64,000 bases of DNA, taken from positions 62,001 through 126,000 of the forward strand of contig NZ_MKIM01000019.1 of the NCBI RefSeq assembly GCF_001939045.1, given 5' to 3'. How positions within the stretch are numbered: the stretch's first letter is position 1; each line of letters begins with the position of its first letter. The notes below the pieces were generated by a model. It had not been told where the DNA came from. It searched no databases and saw only the letters and a program-made list of their open reading frames with translations. The position numbers and the translations under genes were made by a program. The DNA is from Rhizobium oryziradicis. Its GTDB lineage: Bacteria > Pseudomonadota > Alphaproteobacteria > Rhizobiales > Rhizobiaceae. Positions 26,547-35,103 of this stretch are shown in pieces.

Positions 26547-28121
26547 ATGAACGCAACACAGACTTTAAAACACCTCGCCGTCGCTTTGGCGATGGGAACC
26601 GCCATTGTTGCACCACAGGTGGCAATGGCCAAAACATCAACCGTGATGAACGTAACGCAGGTGTTTGGCACCATCGATCCGGCCAAGATCACTGATTACA
26701 CCCAATATCTTGCCGCCGTGAATCTCTACGATGGCCTGACCACGGTGGACAGCACCGGTAAGATCATCCCGGAACTGGCCGAGAGCTGGGATGTGTCCGG
26801 CGATAATCTCACCTACACCTTCCATCTGCGCAAGGACGCAACATTTCAGGATGGCTCGCCAGTTGAGGCCAAGGATGTGGTCTACACCGTCCAGCGCCTG
26901 CTGGCGATCAACAAAGGGCCTGCCTATTTGTTTGCCTCGTTGATCAACCCGGACAATGTGAAGGCCGTCGACACTCACACTGTCACCATCACCTTGAACA
27001 AGGTCTATGCGCCGTTTCTGACCACCACGCCGCTGTTGCTGGTGATCAATGAAGATGCGGTCAAGGCTGCATCCAAGCAGCCATGGGGTGAGGATGTTGT
27101 TGGCGAAAAGTCTATGGGGGCGGGGCCTTATGTGCTGTCCAGCTGGCAGCGCGGCTCGGAAATGGTCATCAGCCGTTATGAGAAATATTACGCGGGCTGG
27201 CCAACCAACCCGATTGATGAAGTACGCTTTGTGCAGACAAAAGACGAAGCAACCGTCAAGGCGCTGGCCACATCGGGCCAATTGGGCATTTCCTCGACCA
27301 CACAAGCCAATGAGACCTATGATGCGCTGGCCAAAACCGACGGCTATGTGGTGCAAACCACGCCAACAGCCACCGGCTTTTACCTCAAACTCAACACCAA
27401 GGCCACACCCACGGATGATGTGCATGTGCGCCGCGCCTTGCAATATGCCACCGATTACAAGACCATCCAGACGCAGATCATGACCGGCGACACCTTGGCC
27501 GGACCATTGGCTCCGGTGTTCAAGGATGCCTATCTTGATACGCTGAAAGCCCCGGAATTTGATCTGGAAAAGGCCAAGGCCGAGCTTGCACTTTCCAAAT
27601 ACGCTGGCAAGCCGATCAAACTGACGCTGACCTATGTGGCGGGCTTGTCGTTTGAAGAGGATATTGCGCTTTTGATGCAATCCAATTTGCAGCAAATTGG
27701 CGTGGATGTGGACATCAAGCCCGAACCCTGGAACCGCATCACCGAACTGGCGGCCAAGCCGGAAACCACGCCTGCCGCTACGGAAGTGTTCTATGGCCCA
27801 ACCTATCCATCACCGGATAGCGTTTTCTATGTGCAATATCACTCCAAATCTGCCGGAACATGGGCCTCAATGGAATGTTTGCAGGATGCGGCGGTGGACA
27901 AATTGATCGACGAGGCGCGCTCCACCACAGATGCAACCAAGCAAAACGCCATCTATAAGCAGATTCAGCAGGCCATTGCTGACAAGGCACCCGATGTGAA
28001 TTTGCTGACGAAAGTGCAGAAGGTTGCCTTCAGCAAATGCATCTCTGGCTATAAATTTGTGCCTATGCAGAGCTGGGATTATAATTTCCACAATCTGACA
28101 TGGACATGCCCGGCCAAGTGA
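26547..28121 (+). CDS. ABC transporter solute-binding protein, family 5
   Basis: 524-residue periplasmic binding protein for the DppBC-type permease. The signal peptide ends near AMAKT. Family-5 signatures are LAESWDVSGDNLTYTFHLRKDATFQDGSPVEAKDVV, MGAGPYVLSSW and the VRRALQYATD motif. The ribosome site is GGGG upstream of the ATG at 26547. It is last in the operon, 41 bases after the second DUF917 gene, and is followed by a strong terminator. The ligand is probably a peptide-like cyclic amide or a gamma-lactam-bearing compound, judging by the neighbouring enzymes. Confidence 0.92.
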   Translation: MNATQTLKHLAVALAMGTAIVAPQVAMAKTSTVMNVTQVFGTIDPAKITDYTQYLAAVNLYDGLTTVDSTGKIIPELAESWDVSGDNLTYTFHLRKDATFQDGSPVEAKDVVYTVQRLLAINKGPAYLFASLINPDNVKAVDTHTVTITLNKVYAPFLTTTPLLLVINEDAVKAASKQPWGEDVVGEKSMGAGPYVLSSWQRGSEMVISRYEKYYAGWPTNPIDEVRFVQTKDEATVKALATSGQLGISSTTQANETYDALAKTDGYVVQTTPTATGFYLKLNTKATPTDDVHVRRALQYATDYKTIQTQIMTGDTLAGPLAPVFKDAYLDTLKAPEFDLEKAKAELALSKYAGKPIKLTLTYVAGLSFEEDIALLMQSNLQQIGVDVDIKPEPWNRITELAAKPETTPAATEVFYGPTYPSPDSVFYVQYHSKSAGTWASMECLQDAAVDKLIDEARSTTDATKQNAIYKQIQQAIADKAPDVNLLTKVQKVAFSKCISGYKFVPMQSWDYNFHNLTWTCPAK

Positions 28122-28135
28122 TCGGTCTTTGACCA

Positions 28136-28160
28136 AGAGGCCCGATAGGGTCGGGCCTCT
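28136..28160 (+). terminator. Rho-independent-type terminator after the Dpp/DUF917 operon
   Basis: A perfect 10-bp stem (28136-28145 with 28151-28160) closes on a 5-nt TAGGG loop, 14 bases after the solute-binding-protein stop. The following CTTGTTG is only weakly T-rich. Confidence 0.8.
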
Positions 28161-28394
28161 CTTGTTGAACTTTTGAAAAACGTAAGCTCAACCAAACGAA
28201 TTGGGTGACCAAGATCAAACATAATTATTTTTGTCATGATTTATTGCCAGTGGCTTTTCAAACAAGTTGGCACCAAAACCATCAGCGTTTCTTTCTAATG
28301 TATGCCGCAAAAGCCCCCCAAGGACACCCATGCTCGCTTTCAGATTATGGAAAGACCAGCATTTGGGGCTTGCTTCTCACGCGCGCTCTCGCTC

Positions 28395-28577
28395 TCAAGG
28401 GTGATTAGCGTAGAACATGGCAAAATTGACCGCCAACATGATTGCTAGCATCCCCACTGTCGCAAGAATGAAGACTCCAATCTTTTTGAGTGCGCTATAG
28501 GGCTGCGGTTTTCGACTGAATGCAACCACGCCTGCAACACCAAGTGAAATGCCGATAATGGCGGGGAGTGACATCAT
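28395..28577 (-). CDS. small two-span membrane protein, hypothetical
   Basis: 60-residue open frame starting MMSLPAIIGISLGVAGVV, with two hydrophobic segments separated by a short polar loop (SRKPQPYSALKK). It ends with a third hydrophobic-aromatic stretch, IMLAVNFAMFY. The ATG at 28577 has AAAGG upstream. The frame extends to 28688, but that part is not membrane-like. No family recognised. It is an isolated gene between the Dpp operon terminator and the biosynthetic cluster. Confidence 0.5.
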   Translation of the reverse strand: MMSLPAIIGISLGVAGVVAFSRKPQPYSALKKIGVFILATVGMLAIMLAVNFAMFYANHP

Positions 28578-29277
28578 TTCATGCGCCTTTCTTAAAATAT
28601 CAATAGTTTGTCCTGCATGGGCGAGGGGACAGGCAACCAACTTTCTTGATAGCTCAGGCGGCCTTTTAAACCCTCTCGGCGAATGCACGCAAGCCCCGAA
28701 AGCTTCTGGTTGCGCAACGCCGGGACACCTGCTTCGAAATCATTGCGTTTTGCACATGGCACCAGTTGTCTCCCACGCAGATTTTCATCTCGTCGCGCAA
28801 ACCCAGATGGCCGCCGCAGCGGAGCGGCGTATTGCTCGATGTAAAGATAATCTGCTCGTCGCTATGCATGCGCAGCACTGGACTTGACATAAAAAAAGTA
28901 GAGAGCGAATGCGCCTTCAATCGGTCAGCTTGAGAGGGGAACTCTCGAACTGAATTGGCTTCGGAAACCAGTTCCTACCAGCGTTGAACTTGTCCAGCTA
29001 GAAGGGCGCAAACTATCGCATTCCTAAATGGAATCACCCGTTTGTCACGCCCAAAATGCATAATATACATTATGGAACATTTCGGCGTCCAAGGCGCGTT
29101 CGGCTGTGGCCAAACAAAAAACAGCATTCAGCCGAACAGAACCAACATTTGCAACAGGACGGTCCGAGATCAGTGTCCTTGTCGGGCAGCACATACTTCA
29201 GAGGTATTTATTGACCTTCACGAAGAGCAAATCTCAACAAGGACATCTCGCAGAAAACAGACCTCTGTCAACGGGTC
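28578..29277. other. 700-bp region with no convincing gene, at the left edge of the biosynthetic cluster
   Basis: Short overlapping open frames on both strands (for example 28666-28920 minus and 29042-29509 plus) show no recognisable motif. It separates the catabolic operon from the leftward cluster and could hold decayed DNA or the cluster's 3' end. I see no terminator with a clear T-tract. Confidence 0.45.
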
Positions 29278-30375
29278 TCAGCTGGGGCGTAAAACGTCGA
29301 CGTTGCACCTGCCGGGCTCGACGCCCAGCTCGCTCAACCATGCAATCCCGGCGTGCTGCATATCAACCTCCAGCATATATTCGCCCTCCCTGTCTGGCGC
29401 ACGCGCGAGTAGGACGATATCTATCATCTCTCCCGGCTGGAGAGGCCGATTGAGAGGCTGTTGGCCATCGAGCCATTGCAACATGCTGCCGTCTGGGCGG
29501 CGCCAATGATTTCCCACCGAAAGTCCACTTTGATAGGTCGGTGCCCACGTTACGTCCGAGGTGTTGCGCAGGGTGATCTGGATATCACAAATGCAGCCGG
29601 CAGTCATCGTGATCCGCGACGGTAGCGTGTACTCAGCGCGGAGTGACCAGATCGGAAAACTACCGGAATAGGCTGCGGATGCCTCATCCATGCGCCGCCG
29701 GACAAGATCGCTCAAAAGGCTGAGGATTCTGCCACTGAACAATTTGCCATGTTCGGAGGGAAGTATATCGAACGTACTATGCGGCAGGTTGACGCGCAGA
29801 AGCGTTTCGGCATCGTGAAGCCGGTGGAGAGGGTTGGTCGTATCGTATCGTCCGAAGATTAAAGCTGCCCGCCCAGCATAGGGTGTGAAAAAAAGCGGGT
29901 TTAACTCTATGAGCAATGAGACAGGCTGGCCGGATGCCATGAAGATTTCCGCTATTTTTTGCGCCAGGATGGCAGCTTGACAATTGCCGCCAATAAACAA
30001 CGGGCCTGAGAGGCCCAGCGAATGGAGTTCCTCCGCAAACATTACCGCCATATTGATCTGGTTCTCCGGCGTGTTTTTTACCACCATATGTCCCGACCGC
30101 ATGCCATAAAGAGGCTGATCTGGCCCTAAGGCAGCAGCAAGGGCGGAAAACTCACCGTAACCCTGAAAGCACCATATGAGAGGCGGTCTTGATCCGCCAA
30201 GATTGACCCCGTAGATCAGTCCGTTTTCACTGACCACGTCGCCCTGCCACCAAGGACGGGTAACGGAACCGACTGTCTCGCGAAGTTGCTCTATCAATGC
30301 CGCGTTAATCAAGCGCGGTCGTTGGGCCGCAGCGGGGGACGTGTCATGCTGGTTGGGTACATGGTGTTCGGTCAT
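29278..30375 (-). CDS. thioesterase-like alpha/beta hydrolase with Cys nucleophile plus C-terminal Ig-like domain
   Basis: 365-residue protein. Residues about 60-280 resemble thioesterase domains that release acyl chains from carrier proteins. The nucleophile elbow reads IGGNCQAA, placing Cys132 where most thioesterases have Ser, and SEHGKLF supplies a likely catalytic His209. Residues about 285-365 form a beta-rich domain (NTSDVTWAPT, then QPGEMIDIVLLARAPDREGEY, then LGVEPG) like Ig-type modules in surface-glycan enzymes. The ATG at 30375 shares an ATGA junction with the upstream methyltransferase; an ATG at 30390 is the alternative. Last gene of the cluster, it probably offloads the acyl carrier protein product. 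Confidence 0.7.
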   Translation of the reverse strand: MTEHHVPNQHDTSPAAAQRPRLINAALIEQLRETVGSVTRPWWQGDVVSENGLIYGVNLGGSRPPLIWCFQGYGEFSALAAALGPDQPLYGMRSGHMVVKNTPENQINMAVMFAEELHSLGLSGPLFIGGNCQAAILAQKIAEIFMASGQPVSLLIELNPLFFTPYAGRAALIFGRYDTTNPLHRLHDAETLLRVNLPHSTFDILPSEHGKLFSGRILSLLSDLVRRRMDEASAAYSGSFPIWSLRAEYTLPSRITMTAGCICDIQITLRNTSDVTWAPTYQSGLSVGNHWRRPDGSMLQWLDGQQPLNRPLQPGEMIDIVLLARAPDREGEYMLEVDMQHAGIAWLSELGVEPGRCNVDVLRPS

Positions 30376-31820
30376 CGGCGCCGTAACCATCCATTGATAT
30401 TGAAGGTGGCGTTGTAACCAAAGCGATCACAAAGCGCCTCATCGATCTCGTAATCGATGGACCGCCCGGCCAGAAAAGCGTCGATGGCCCGAGACGGTGG
30501 AGACAGGGTGGACAAGTTGGCCTTTATGTCGCCTTCACTGCGAAATGCGCCGTCTTCGACAATCAAATAATCGCCCTTTGCCAGAAGCGGATCGAAGTAC
30601 TCAAGCACTGCCGTGCAGGTTTCCTCGTCGTGTGCCGAATCCTCGATGATCAGAAGCGGATGTCCGAGGGATTTTATGTCCTCGGGCGGCAACACTTTTG
30701 CGAGATGGCGCGCATCCCCGACACGCGCGTCGATTCCGAACCGACCGTGATGATCACGGGGCATGAGATCAATACTGATGACCCGCGCCTCAAGTCCCAA
30801 CGCTGCCATGGTATCAGCCAGCCACTCGGTCCGGCCACCTTCCAGGCTGCCGATCTCGATCACCGCCGATGGTTTCATCTGCTCGATCAAGGTCAGATAA
30901 TTGGCCATATCCAGTGGGTTGAGGAGCATGGAGCGCCCCTTGTAGCGATAACGGAGGCTGCCTTTCAGCAGCGAGACCAGAACTTCGTCGGGCAGGACAC
31001 TGGAAAAGCTGCGAGCCGCCTGCCCTGGCCGTGGTCCCATACCAACAGGGAGCAATTGCTGCCTGTTGGCACGCACACGCTGTAGTTCCACCGTTTTACA
31101 CAGATTGCGCAGCGGTCTGCTCAGCTCCAGGCTGTCGAGAACGGCCGTAAGCGCTGGTGCGTTCACCAGCCGCGCACGCGGTACGATCACCGCCAAACCG
31201 AATAGCATTGGCAACCAGACAACCCTGAAGTCTTGGGACCTTCTTGCTATAAAATCCTCGATAGCCGTCCTGACACCGTTGCGCGGACCACCCTCCTGGA
31301 CAGCATGATAGAGATGCTGGTTCATCCCAGCGGGGGAAAGACCCCGGTCCTCAGGCACAAGACCGCCCATGCGGTATTCCTGCCGGTGTTGCGGGGGAAT
31401 GCGTTCAGGGCTGTAATAGAGATCACGCCTGCCATAGGGCCATTCCACATCGTGGCAAAGGGTAATTGGTGCCTGAACATCCACCGAGCCATCGCCGCCA
31501 TAGATAGCAATCAGCTCATGATAAACAGTATACCAGTTGTGGTCACCGTCGAGCAGAACGACGTCGGCAGGCACGAGCTCTTTCAATACGTCCAGACTTG
31601 GGCAGTCGTGAAACCCGACCACTTCCGGAAACCGGGTTCTCAAGATTTCTATATCAAAAGCTGGCTCGGGATCAACGATCTCAAGCTGCGCGCCATTGGC
31701 GTGTGCCCACGCCGCCAGATGGCGGGAGTGGAGGCCTTGGTCAGCGCCGATTTCGATGATGCGGCGTGCATTCATCGCATCGAGAATAGGTTTGACAATA
31801 CTTGGCCAGAACTGGAACAT
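30372..31820 (-). CDS. double-domain SAM methyltransferase (class I N-terminal plus CmcI-like C-terminal)
   Basis: 482-residue cytoplasmic protein with two Rossmann-type methyltransferase units. The N-terminal unit has RRIIEIGADQGLHSRHL as motif I and VVLLDGDHNWYTVYHEL. The C-terminal unit has SAVIEIGSLEGGRTEWLADTM and LLIIEDSAHDEETC, as in CmcI/cephalosporin-hydroxylase-family proteins used in antibiotic and sugar O-methylation. It starts 22 bases after the GT2-TylF gene and overlaps the thioesterase gene. The fusion could modify two positions of one molecule, or one half may be non-catalytic. Confidence 0.8.
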   Translation of the reverse strand: MFQFWPSIVKPILDAMNARRIIEIGADQGLHSRHLAAWAHANGAQLEIVDPEPAFDIEILRTRFPEVVGFHDCPSLDVLKELVPADVVLLDGDHNWYTVYHELIAIYGGDGSVDVQAPITLCHDVEWPYGRRDLYYSPERIPPQHRQEYRMGGLVPEDRGLSPAGMNQHLYHAVQEGGPRNGVRTAIEDFIARRSQDFRVVWLPMLFGLAVIVPRARLVNAPALTAVLDSLELSRPLRNLCKTVELQRVRANRQQLLPVGMGPRPGQAARSFSSVLPDEVLVSLLKGSLRYRYKGRSMLLNPLDMANYLTLIEQMKPSAVIEIGSLEGGRTEWLADTMAALGLEARVISIDLMPRDHHGRFGIDARVGDARHLAKVLPPEDIKSLGHPLLIIEDSAHDEETCTAVLEYFDPLLAKGDYLIVEDGAFRSEGDIKANLSTLSPPSRAIDAFLAGRSIDYEIDEALCDRFGYNATFNINGWLRRR

Positions 31821-31842
31821 AGATATGTTTTCCGATGTCTTT

Positions 31843-33615
31843 TTAGGACTTCCGCCAGAAAGCGGCGGTCCAATCGATCATAGTGATAGGTGTAGTGATA
31901 CCGCGGGCCGCTCTAAATTCCTCCACCGCCTGAGCGCACTGCGCCAAGGCACCGTAGTCATCTATAATGATGAAACCGCCCGGAGAGACGCGGTCGTACA
32001 GGGCTTCCAGTGCCTGCATGGTGGAGCTGTAAAGGTCGCCATCCAGTCGCAGCACTGCGATGTGTTCGACGCAACAGCCGGCGAGTGTATCGACAAAGAA
32101 TCCAGGCAGAAAGCGCACGCGGGCATCCAGCAGGCCGAAATCGGCAAACGCACGTTCCACCCTCGCGCGCGAAACTGCGAGCGAGGGGACGTTTTCACGC
32201 GAAATATCCATTCCCTGATCTTCGGGCAGCAAAGGTGGCGGCAGACCCGCGAAGGAATCAGCGAGCCAGACATTGCGAGTCTGGTCCCCGTTGAGGTCCA
32301 GAACAGCCTTCATCAGAAGGCAGGCACCGCCTCGCCAGACGCCACACTCCATGAGGTCGCCAGCGACACCATCATGGAGGGCCGTGGTCACACACCATTC
32401 CAGATGGTCAAGACGTTGCCTCCCGATCATCGTATAGCCAAGCGGCAGAAAGGAGCTTTCGCTCAGCGTCTCGAAACCAACCGCACGGGCACGTCGCTTT
32501 TTTTCAAGTGCAGGCCCAAGCTTGCCCGGCACATCATATAATGTGTCCGTCCAGAATGTCGCGGGAAGCTCCTTTGCTCCGCGGACCGAATCCAGAGCCA
32601 CCTCAATTTCGAGCCCGGTTTCGTTGAGCAATACGGATTTCAACAAGTTGAGATAGCGGTTGCTTGCATCCGGAACAGGGCGAGCCACTGTTGCCGCCTC
32701 TGTGGGTGCCGTGTAGCCGGCCGAAAGCTGACGTTGATAGACCTCTGCCGCCGCGCGTGAGACTGGTCCGAAATAACTCCGTTCCGAATCCACGATGTGA
32801 AAGCGTCCGCGCAGGCGAAAATACTCGCGAACCGCATTCTTTAAGACGTTTGGGGCATTCTGTCCTGAATTGGTGTGGGTTCCGCCGTGGATCTGATGAA
32901 ACACTCCCTCGCCCAAAACCGTTACCTGGTGTGAGCGAGGATGTTCCAGAGCCCGCCTCAGCAGATCGGCATTGGCAGAACCACCACCCGGACTTTCAAA
33001 CGCCGGATCATAGCCTGCAAGATCGGTCCAAAGATCTTTGTCCATGAACAGAAGATTGCTCTCGTCCAGCGGGCCGAACCAGCCTTTCGTGGCATTTTCA
33101 GTGAATGGACTGATGTCGAACAGGCGGTAGCCGTTATTTTGCCAATCTATACCGTCCAGCAGCCGGTCTTCCCAAGCGGCATCGTAACCGTGCTGCATGG
33201 TCAGCCATTGCGGGCCTGGCCCAAGCTGGAAAGACAGGGTGGTGACGACCGCATCAGAATCGGTGCGCGCTGCCCGCCGGCAGGCGTTGAGCAATCCCGG
33301 GCTCGCCATTCGGGCACCATCGATATTGACCCCCACCAGCGGCGCTGCCGCCAATGTCAGGCCGTAATTGATTGCCCGCACCGGAGATGGCCTCGGATCA
33401 GAAAAGGAGTGGATCTGCAGATTCATGTCCAGATGGGCAAAATCCTCGATCCTCGGGGGATGGCGAGACCCGTTGTCGATAACGATCACTTCATAATCGT
33501 CAGCGGCAATGCCCTGCTGATAGCGTGGCGAAAGGGTGTAGAGGGTCCGCGGCAACTCCCTCTCCATGTCGTAACTCACGACAATTAAGCTCAGTTCGGG
33601 ACGCTTCACATTCAT
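31843..33615 (-). CDS. GT2 glycosyltransferase fused to a TylF-family methyltransferase
   Basis: 590-residue bifunctional protein. Residues about 8-290 are a GT-A glycosyltransferase family 2 domain: LSLIVVSYDMERELPRTL, EVIVIDNGS and VGVNIDGAR at the nucleotide-sugar metal site, then NLLFMDKDLW. Residues about 370-590 are a TylF/MycF macrocin-type O-methyltransferase: DLMECGVWRGGACLLMKAV, VWLADSFAGLP, VLRLDGDLYSSTMQAL and FIIIDDYGAL. TylF enzymes methylate sugar hydroxyls, so one chain may add a sugar and cap it. The start overlaps the acyl carrier protein stop (ATGA). Confidence 0.85.
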   Translation of the reverse strand: MNVKRPELSLIVVSYDMERELPRTLYTLSPRYQQGIAADDYEVIVIDNGSRHPPRIEDFAHLDMNLQIHSFSDPRPSPVRAINYGLTLAAAPLVGVNIDGARMASPGLLNACRRAARTDSDAVVTTLSFQLGPGPQWLTMQHGYDAAWEDRLLDGIDWQNNGYRLFDISPFTENATKGWFGPLDESNLLFMDKDLWTDLAGYDPAFESPGGGSANADLLRRALEHPRSHQVTVLGEGVFHQIHGGTHTNSGQNAPNVLKNAVREYFRLRGRFHIVDSERSYFGPVSRAAAEVYQRQLSAGYTAPTEAATVARPVPDASNRYLNLLKSVLLNETGLEIEVALDSVRGAKELPATFWTDTLYDVPGKLGPALEKKRRARAVGFETLSESSFLPLGYTMIGRQRLDHLEWCVTTALHDGVAGDLMECGVWRGGACLLMKAVLDLNGDQTRNVWLADSFAGLPPPLLPEDQGMDISRENVPSLAVSRARVERAFADFGLLDARVRFLPGFFVDTLAGCCVEHIAVLRLDGDLYSSTMQALEALYDRVSPGGFIIIDDYGALAQCAQAVEEFRAARGITTPITMIDWTAAFWRKS

Positions 33616-33860
33616 CCGACGATACCGCTCGCCTGCAGATCGGCGATCAGGCTGTTGATCGTCGAGTTACGCAGAAACAATGCGGCATCAATCTCTATAT
33701 CGAAGTGCTCTTCCATAGCGCCCGCCATGATCACGGCGTCGACGGAGCTCAGGCCCATAACATTGAAGTTCACATCACTTTTTATGCTCTCCGCTTCGCA
33801 TTGCAGCATGGTGGCGAGAAACGTTACTGTCCAGGCCCTGACATCATCTTCTTTTAACAT
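33612..33860 (-). CDS. acyl carrier protein
   Basis: 82-residue acidic helical protein. The phosphopantetheine site reads MGLSSVDAVIM, with Ser39 as the likely attachment residue and Ser38 where most carriers have Asp. It lies between the P450 (35 bases upstream) and the GT2-TylF gene (ATGA overlap). A dedicated carrier next to a fatty acyl-AMP ligase implies that a fatty acyl group is loaded and processed while tethered. A phosphopantetheinyl transferase must be supplied from elsewhere. Confidence 0.88.
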   Translation of the reverse strand: MLKEDDVRAWTVTFLATMLQCEAESIKSDVNFNVMGLSSVDAVIMAGAMEEHFDIEIDAALFLRNSTINSLIADLQASGIVG

Positions 33861-33894
33861 TCGACATCCGTTTTTAGAGAAAATCCATTGGAAT

Positions 33895-35103
33895 TTATAG
33901 GCTTACCTGGAAGGTCTTCATTCTTCTCTGAACATAGTTCGGTAGCCAATCTGGTTTTTCAGGCATGGCCGTGGGGCGTGGCCCCTCGAGCACGACACTG
34001 AAGGCGATACGGGCTTCGAGACGGGCAAGCCAGCCTCCCAGGCAATGATGTGCGCCTGCACCAAACGAGATTACCGGCGGTTTTGTGCGATCCAGCATGA
34101 ACTGATCCGGATCGGCATAGGCGTCTGGATCACGATTCGCAGCGGCGATCACCAGAATCATGTGATCCCCGGCCTTGATCACACGATCAGCAATCGTTTG
34201 CTCTTGATGAGCCCAGCGCCGAAGATGCTGGATCGGTGGCTCCAGACGCAACGTCTCCTCAACCGCATTCGATGCGAGATCAGGACGAGCGGCCAAATGA
34301 TTCCACATGTCGGGATGTCGTGACAGCCACCATAGCCCATTCCCGATAGAAGCCGATGTTGTTTCGAATGCCGAAATGAAGACAAAGCTGGCTAGAGCAG
34401 CCAGCTTATGATCGTCCAAAGGGTGATCCGTTTCATGATTGAGCCGTACAAGCAGAGACAAGCCATCATCTGCTGGTTGGCACCGACGATTCCGAATGTG
34501 TTCGCGTAAGAGCGCGTGGGCTTGCTCCAGACTTCGGTTTGCAGAGCGATATTCGCGCATTGAACGACCACGGAGGAGCACACTCGGCACCCCGATCAGC
34601 ATATCGGCAAGCCAAAGGGCGTCATGGTCACTCAACCCATACAGCCAGCCGACCACCAATGCCGGCAAGGGAAGCGCGTAATCATCCATGAGATCGATTG
34701 CGCCACTACGGGCAAGCGGGGCCAGCAAGCGTCTCGCAAGACGGTCAATCTCGGCAGCGTAACTGGCCTGCGAGCGGGCTGTGAGCAGGCGGGCCACCAG
34801 TGACCTCAGCGGCTGATGGGCCGGCGGATTGCGTAAAAACAAGGCCACGTCGAGCAGGTGAAGCAACTCAGCCGGTTCCTCATTCAGGGCCTGGGAAATT
34901 TCTCTGACGAATTGGCCCACATCAAGGGTTAGCAGGGACGGGTCCGTAAAAGCTTTGGTGACCTCCTGGTGGCGCAGCAAAATCCAGGCGTGTTCGGCCT
35001 CGCTCCAGAATACGGGTGTGTGGACGCGGAGCGCTGCATAAACACTATAGGGATCATCGCGCAGCATCGGACTTAGGGTGTTAAAAGACGCTGGATCAAT
35101 CAT
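33895..35103 (-). CDS. cytochrome P450
   Basis: 402-residue soluble bacterial P450. The heme loop FGAGAHHCLGGWLAR gives Cys354 as the thiolate ligand. The I-helix segment is FISAFETTSASIGNG, a variant of AGxxTT. The K-helix ExxR is EETLRLEP. The ATG at 35103 overlaps the acyl-AMP-ligase stop by 8 bases and has GAGG nine bases upstream. Position between an acyl-AMP ligase and an acyl carrier protein suggests hydroxylation or desaturation of a carrier-bound acyl chain. No dedicated ferredoxin gene is present in the cluster. Confidence 0.92.
   Translation of the reverse strand: MIDPASFNTLSPMLRDDPYSVYAALRVHTPVFWSEAEHAWILLRHQEVTKAFTDPSLLTLDVGQFVREISQALNEEPAELLHLLDVALFLRNPPAHQPLRSLVARLLTARSQASYAAEIDRLARRLLAPLARSGAIDLMDDYALPLPALVVGWLYGLSDHDALWLADMLIGVPSVLLRGRSMREYRSANRSLEQAHALLREHIRNRRCQPADDGLSLLVRLNHETDHPLDDHKLAALASFVFISAFETTSASIGNGLWWLSRHPDMWNHLAARPDLASNAVEETLRLEPPIQHLRRWAHQEQTIADRVIKAGDHMILVIAAANRDPDAYADPDQFMLDRTKPPVISFGAGAHHCLGGWLARLEARIAFSVVLEGPRPTAMPEKPDWLPNYVQRRMKTFQVSL

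Noticed and set aside
26637..27695. 352-residue open frame opposite the solute-binding protein
   Set aside because: Antisense of a well-supported family-5 binding protein; no recognisable motif.
28666..28920. 84-residue open frame on the minus strand
   Set aside because: No motif, no good ribosome site and a mixed hydrophobic/polar composition unlike real small proteins; overlaps other random frames.
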